Shown: positions 13,662 through 16,688 of the stretch, one piece after another
Layout of the letters: the number at the start of each line of letters is the position of its first letter
Numbering within the stretch: the first letter of the stretch is position 1
Assembly (NCBI GenBank): GCA_002368795.1
Contig: DFFG01000040.1
Coordinates: 1-16,688 of the forward strand
Direction of reading: 5' to 3'
Source of the DNA: Eubacterium sp. UBA3782
Lineage (GTDB): Bacteria > Bacillota > Clostridia > Lachnospirales > Lachnospiraceae
DNA length: 16,688 bases
Notes under the pieces: model-generated
The model's database searches: none
Told to the model about the DNA's origin: nothing
What the model saw: the letters and a program-made list of their open reading frames with translations, nothing else
Position numbers and translations under genes: made by a program

Positions 13662-14885
13662 ATGACAGAGGTTATTGAACGGTTTTTACGGTATGTACAG
13701 ATCCACACGACCTCGGAGGAAAGCGGACTGCATCCTTCAGCAGACAGGGAGTTTGATCTGGCCAGAGTCCTGAAGGCCGAGCTGGAAGAGCTCGGTGCAG
13801 AGGATGTGTATCTGGATGAACAGAGATGCTATGTATACGCCCATATTCCGGCGACAGATCCGGAGGCGGAGGATGGGGAGACTTTGGGATTCGTTGCCCA
13901 TATGGATACGTCCCCAGACGCTCCGGGCGAGCATGTCGATCCGCTGTTTGTGGAAAACTATCAGGGAGAGGATATCGTCCTGAACCGGGAAAAGGATATC
14001 ATACTTTCGCCGGCGGTATTCCCGGAGCTTTCCCACTACATTGGGAACACCCTGATCGTCACGGACGGGACGACACTTCTGGGTGCCGACGACAAGGCCG
14101 GTGTGGCAGAGATCATGACGATGGCCTCCTGGCTGCTGACCCATCCGGAGATTCCCCATGGCAGGATCGCCATTGCCTTCACTCCCGATGAGGAGATCGG
14201 AGAGGGCACGGACGGTTTTGATGTGGAGCGCTTCGGGGCGGATTACGCCTATACCGTAGACGGCGGCGCTCTTGGCGAGCTGGAATATGAGAACTTCAAC
14301 GCAGCCAGCCTGAAGGTTCACGTGCGGGGCAGAAATGTACATCCGGGCGAGGCCAAGAATAAGATGGTCAATGCGGCGAGGATCGCGATGGAATATGACC
14401 GCCTGCTTCCTGCAGAGCAGAAGCCGGAGTACACCGAAGGCTACGAGGGATTTTTCCATCTGATGCATATGGAAGGCGGAACAGACGAGGCAAAACTGTC
14501 CTATCTGATCCGGGAGCATGACGCAGAGAAATTCCACGAGAAAAAGGCGCTTGCCGAGGCAGCGGCCGAATATCTGAACCGGAAATACGGCGGAAACAGG
14601 GTAGAAGTAGAGATCCGTGACTCCTACTACAACATGAAAGAAAAGATCGAGCCGGATCACCTCTTCCTGATCGACCGGGCAGAGGAATGCATGCGGGCGC
14701 TGGGCATCGAGCCCAAGGTCGTACCGATCCGGGGAGGCACGGACGGGGCAAACCTTTCCTTTATGGGCGTTCCTTGTCCCAATCTGTGTACCGGCGGCCA
14801 CAACTTCCACGGCGTATATGAATACATTCCGGTGGAGTCCATGGAGAAGATCACGCAGCTGCTGATCCGTCTGGCTGTATACTAA
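13662..14885 (+). CDS. pepT: Peptidase T (tripeptide aminopeptidase)
   Basis: This 407-aa M20 family di-zinc exopeptidase removes the N-terminal residue of tripeptides in the cytoplasm. Metal and catalytic motifs are in order: AHMDTSPD (His80, Asp82), LLGADDKAG (Asp143), TPDEEIGEG (Glu177 general base and Glu178), VDGGALGELEYENFNAA (Asp200), and near the C terminus GGHNFHGVYEYIPV with the last zinc His. The length matches E. coli PepT. AGGAGA ends 5 nt before the ATG. It follows the nitroreductase gene closely and is probably the last gene of the GH13 operon. Its 3' region contains the tandem structured elements and a strong terminator. Confidence 0.96.
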   Translation: MTEVIERFLRYVQIHTTSEESGLHPSADREFDLARVLKAELEELGAEDVYLDEQRCYVYAHIPATDPEAEDGETLGFVAHMDTSPDAPGEHVDPLFVENYQGEDIVLNREKDIILSPAVFPELSHYIGNTLIVTDGTTLLGADDKAGVAEIMTMASWLLTHPEIPHGRIAIAFTPDEEIGEGTDGFDVERFGADYAYTVDGGALGELEYENFNAASLKVHVRGRNVHPGEAKNKMVNAARIAMEYDRLLPAEQKPEYTEGYEGFFHLMHMEGGTDEAKLSYLIREHDAEKFHEKKALAEAAAEYLNRKYGGNRVEVEIRDSYYNMKEKIEPDHLFLIDRAEECMRALGIEPKVVPIRGGTDGANLSFMGVPCPNLCTGGHNFHGVYEYIPVESMEKITQLLIRLAVY

Positions 14886-14887
14886 AA

Positions 14888-14966
14888 GATTGCAAACGGC
14901 ACACACTCCCGCCCGGAAGGCATTACGCAAACGGCTTCGACCCTATCGGGTCTGCAGATTGTTTGC
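14888..14966 (+). repeat. Tandem structured element, copy 1
   Basis: This 79-nt element begins 2 nt after the pepT stop. It is repeated at 14983-15061 with 72 of 79 bases identical and a 95-bp period. GACCC/GGGTC forms a hairpin at 14939-14951. GTTTGC (14961-14966) can pair with either GCAAAC at 14892-14897 or GCAAAC at 14927-14932. Function unknown; see the finding. Confidence 0.8.
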
Positions 14967-14982
14967 ACCAATATCTTACTCA

Positions 14983-15061
14983 GATTGTAAACCGTACACA
15001 CTCCCGCCCGGAAGGCATTACGCAAACGGCTTCGGCCCTTTCGGGCCTGCAGAATGTTTGC
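14983..15061 (+). repeat. Tandem structured element, copy 2
   Basis: This is the second copy, separated from the first by a 16-nt linker (14967-14982). Its hairpin reads GGCCC/GGGCC where copy 1 has GACCC/GGGTC. Both strands of the stem changed together, which preserves pairing. The outer 5' arm is GTAAAC here, so the internal GCAAAC is the better partner of GTTTGC (15056-15061). Confidence 0.8.
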
Positions 15062-15111
15062 TTTAATGTCTTCCGGGGGTCGTGTGTTGTCTGTATCACG
15101 GGCATACTAAG

Positions 15112-15175
15112 AAAAAAAGCCTTCCTTGCCTATGGCAGATCCATCTTCTGCCGGTATGCAAGGGAGGCTTTTTTT
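15112..15175. terminator. Long bidirectional terminator between pepT and the cupin gene
   Basis: An almost continuous hairpin: the outer arm runs seven A then GCCT.CCTTGC (15112-15129) against GCAAGG.AGGC and seven T (15158-15175), with one G·U pair. Inside it GGCAGA (15134-15139) pairs with TCTGCC (15147-15152) over a 7-nt loop. A 7-T tract is present on each strand, fitting termination of pepT (+) and of the cupin gene (-). Confidence 0.95.
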
Positions 15176-15248
15176 GTGCCAGAAGTTCTGCTTGATGGGA
15201 ATATTTTAATTCGTTCCCAGAGCGGAGCTTACGGAAGCACGGGTATGT

Positions 15249-15599
15249 TCAGGCGTAGACGATCAGTGCGATCAGCTCCACCATTTCATTGCTGCTGTTG
15301 GTAAGGCTGTGTCCTTCACCTTCCGGACAGATGGCGACATCTCCGGCATGTACCTCGCGGATTACGCCGTTGTCGTTGTATTCGGCTGTGCCGGCGGTGA
15401 TATAGTAGATCTCGCTGTCATGCTCATGGACATGGTAGCCAATGCTGCATCCGGGTCCGAGTGAGATCTTTGAGAAGAGGCGGCCCTTGTCGTACAGCTC
15501 TTCCGGTCCGCTGATTAAGCTGGTCATGTGGACGGTTCCATAGCCGCCGCGCATATTCTCGCGATTTTCGGTTTTGCATTCTGAAGCCTGTCGGATCAT
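15249..15599 (-). CDS. Small single-domain cupin protein
   Basis: This 116-aa cupin_2 family protein is one conserved beta-barrel. Its metal-site motif is complete: GYHVHEHDSE gives His56, His58 and Glu63, and the second motif EGEGH gives His97. GDVAICPEGEGHSL is typical of the fold. Such proteins range from sugar or metabolite binders to dioxygenases and isomerases; no specific reaction can be assigned. The start at 15599 is fixed by AGGAGG 8 nt upstream. The frame stays open to 15767, but that part is compositionally unlike coding sequence. A possible promoter on the minus strand is TTGCAA (15675-15680) with 17 bp to TACGCT (15652-15657), preceded by TG; it is weak. It is monocistronic and ends at the bidirectional terminator. 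Confidence 0.88.
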   Translation of the reverse strand: MIRQASECKTENRENMRGGYGTVHMTSLISGPEELYDKGRLFSKISLGPGCSIGYHVHEHDSEIYYITAGTAEYNDNGVIREVHAGDVAICPEGEGHSLTNSSNEMVELIALIVYA

Positions 15600-15812
15600 A
15601 TTCTTATTCCTCCTGATGATCGTTCCCTGTATGGGACAGCTGCTTTTATTCAGCGTAACACGGGGGCTTCGGAATTGCAACGAGGGAGAAGGAGCGAGCC
15701 GTCTGAAAGTACAGCTTTTAGACGTTTTGCTCAGTAAAAAGAGCAGGAAAAAAGCCTCTATCGGCACATTGTCAAATAAATATCAGAACGGCCTGAAAAG
15801 CGAAAACTTTGC
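15600..15812. other. Divergent spacer between the cupin gene and pckA
   Basis: This AT-richer spacer holds the cupin ribosome site and weak promoter described with that gene. It also has a GCTC/GAGC inverted repeat (15730-15733 with 15741-15744 region) and a minus-strand TTGACA (15770-15775) lacking a proper -10. I see no other gene. Confidence 0.4.
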
Positions 15813-15841
15813 TTGACCCTCGGTCTGGAATCGTTTATTAT
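15813..15841 (+). promoter_or_regulatory. Promoter of pckA
   Basis: TTGACC (15813-15818) is followed after 17 bp by TATTAT (15836-15841). Transcription would start near 15848, leaving a ~107-nt leader. A second AT-rich -10-like stretch at 15925-15936 would start RNA at the ribosome site and is less likely. Confidence 0.75.
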
Positions 15842-15858
15842 TGCTTTGATACGATGGG

Positions 15859-15904
15859 GTCAGATTTTTGATCTGACAGCATTTGCACAGAAGATGTGCA
15901 AAGC
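15859..15904 (+). promoter_or_regulatory. Twin hairpins in the pckA leader
   Basis: Two consecutive hairpins each have a 5-nt loop: GTCAGAT/ATCTGAC (15859-15865 with 15871-15877) and TTTGCACA/TGTGCAAA (15882-15889 with 15895-15902). The second is extended by GC/GC past a bulged A. They lie after the predicted start and 50 nt before the ATG. They may stabilise the mRNA, bind a regulator as RNA, or act as DNA operators. Which is unknown. Confidence 0.55.
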
Positions 15905-15954
15905 AATTACAAAGTACATGCAGATATTATTATATAGAAAAGAGGTTTCTGAGC

Positions 15955-16688
15955 ATGGCAATTGATCTGACAAAGTATGGCATTACCGGAACGACCGAGA
16001 TCGTGTACAATCCTTCCTACGAGCAGCTGTTCGAGGATGAGATGGATCCTTCTCTTGAGGGTTATGACAAGGGTACCCTCACCGAGCTTGGCGCGGTCAA
16101 TGTTATGACTGGTATCTACACCGGACGGTCCCCCAAAGATAAATTCATCGTTATGGATGAGAACTCCAAGGACACCGTATGGTGGACCACTCCCGAGTAT
16201 CCGAATGACAACCATCCGGCTTCCGAGGAGACATGGAAGACCTGTAAGGAGCTTGCACTCAAGGAGCTTTCCAATAAGAAGCTTTATGTTGTCGATACTT
16301 TCTGCGGCGCAAACGAGGACAGCCGTCTGAAGGTCCGCTTCATTGTTGAGGTTGCATGGCAGGCTCATTTCGTTACCAACATGTTCATTCGTCCGTCTGC
16401 TGAGGAGCTCAAGACCTATGAGCCGGATTTCGTTGTCTACAACGCATCCAAAGCGAAAGTTGACAACTACAAGGAGCTTGGTCTGAATTCTGAGACTGCT
16501 GTCCTCTTCAACATCTCCTCCAAGGAGCAGGTCATCCTGAACACCTGGTATGGCGGTGAGATGAAGAAGGGCCTGTTCTCCATGATGAACTACTATCTGC
16601 CGTTGAAGGGCATCGCAGCTATGCACTGCTCCGCCAACACCGACATGGAAGGCAAGAATACCGCTATCTTCTTCGGCCTTTCCGGAAC
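15955..16688 (+). CDS. pckA: Phosphoenolpyruvate carboxykinase (ATP), 5' part
   Basis: The first 244 residues of a ~530-aa enzyme that interconverts oxaloacetate + ATP with PEP + CO2 + ADP. In anaerobes it often runs toward oxaloacetate to save ATP during succinate formation. Seen: TGRSPKDKF (56-64) with the substrate Arg58, the NTWYGGEMKKGLFSMMNY segment carrying the conserved Mn/substrate lysine, and HCSANTDMEGKN. The window ends inside the kinase loop GLSGT(GKT). The GTP-dependent family lacks these motifs. AAAGAGG at 15938-15944 is the ribosome site. Codons end in T (GTT, CTT, TCT, GGT) more often than in neighbouring genes, which suggests selection for high expression. It has its own promoter and a structured leader. 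Confidence 0.97.
   Translation, partial: MAIDLTKYGITGTTEIVYNPSYEQLFEDEMDPSLEGYDKGTLTELGAVNVMTGIYTGRSPKDKFIVMDENSKDTVWWTTPEYPNDNHPASEETWKTCKELALKELSNKKLYVVDTFCGANEDSRLKVRFIVEVAWQAHFVTNMFIRPSAEELKTYEPDFVVYNASKAKVDNYKELGLNSETAVLFNISSKEQVILNTWYGGEMKKGLFSMMNYYLPLKGIAAMHCSANTDMEGKNTAIFFGLSG

Noticed and set aside
13737..14930. 397-codon open frame on the minus strand
   Set aside because: Antisense shadow of pepT, which has complete zinc ligands and a good SD.
14888..15061. CRISPR array
   Set aside because: Only two units, 79 nt long with a 16-nt linker and mismatches in the repeat; no cas genes. Not CRISPR-like.
15770..15775. Consensus TTGACA on the minus strand as the cupin promoter
   Set aside because: The position 17 bp downstream reads TTTTTC, not a -10 box, and it lies ~170 bp from the cupin ATG.
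15574..15816. 80-codon plus-strand frame opposite the cupin 5' region
   Set aside because: It overlaps the cupin start and SD in antisense. The first 20 residues are hydrophobic, but there is no SD or family similarity that I recognise.

Overview
The window looks like the core chromosome of a fairly GC-rich, low-mobility Firmicute, most likely a Clostridia member of Lachnospiraceae type. The grounds are the gene order hup–rqcP(yabO)–divIC–tilS–hpt–ftsH, the short archaeal-type prolyl-tRNA synthetase, a HETGH-variant FtsH, an ATP-dependent PEP carboxykinase, strong purine-rich Shine-Dalgarno sites and clear sigma-A promoters. The sporulation genes that interrupt this cluster in spore formers (yabP, yabQ, spoIIE) are absent, which points to a non-sporulating lineage. 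The family assignment is inference from gene content, not from a search.

Layout: (1) 1-340 holds the 3' end of dtd and a convergent terminator. (2) 338-1777 (minus) is proS, divergent from a phosphohexomutase gene at 2014-3696 (plus); each has its own promoter in the shared spacer. (3) The 189-bp spacer before cca can fold into a long structured RNA. cca (3886-5271) carries in its 3' end the promoter of the next operon. (4) hup–rqcP–divIC–terminator–tilS–hpt–ftsH (5377-10101) joins nucleoid packing, ribosome rescue, division, tRNA-Ile modification, purine salvage and membrane proteolysis. (5) 10102-10652 is non-coding: a post-ftsH hairpin, a candidate C-rich small RNA ending in a strong terminator, then a promoter and a long hairpin-rich leader. 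(6) 10653-14885 is a probable operon of an intracellular GH13 alpha-glycosidase, a SagB-like nitroreductase and peptidase T. (7) 14886-15248 holds two tandem copies of a 79-nt structured element and a very long bidirectional terminator. (8) 15249-15599 (minus) is a small cupin. (9) 15813-16688 is the promoter, hairpin-bearing leader and 5' part of pckA.

Most coding content is housekeeping or central carbon metabolism (hexose-phosphate interconversion, alpha-glucan breakdown, gluconeogenic/anaplerotic PCK). I see no insertion sequence, prophage, CRISPR array, toxin-antitoxin pair, tRNA or rRNA. The unusual signals are in the non-coding DNA: the pgm–cca structured RNA, the tandem 79-nt element with compensatory base changes, the C-rich RNA candidate after ftsH, and the hairpin pair in the pckA leader. 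I do not see a convincing new multi-gene system.
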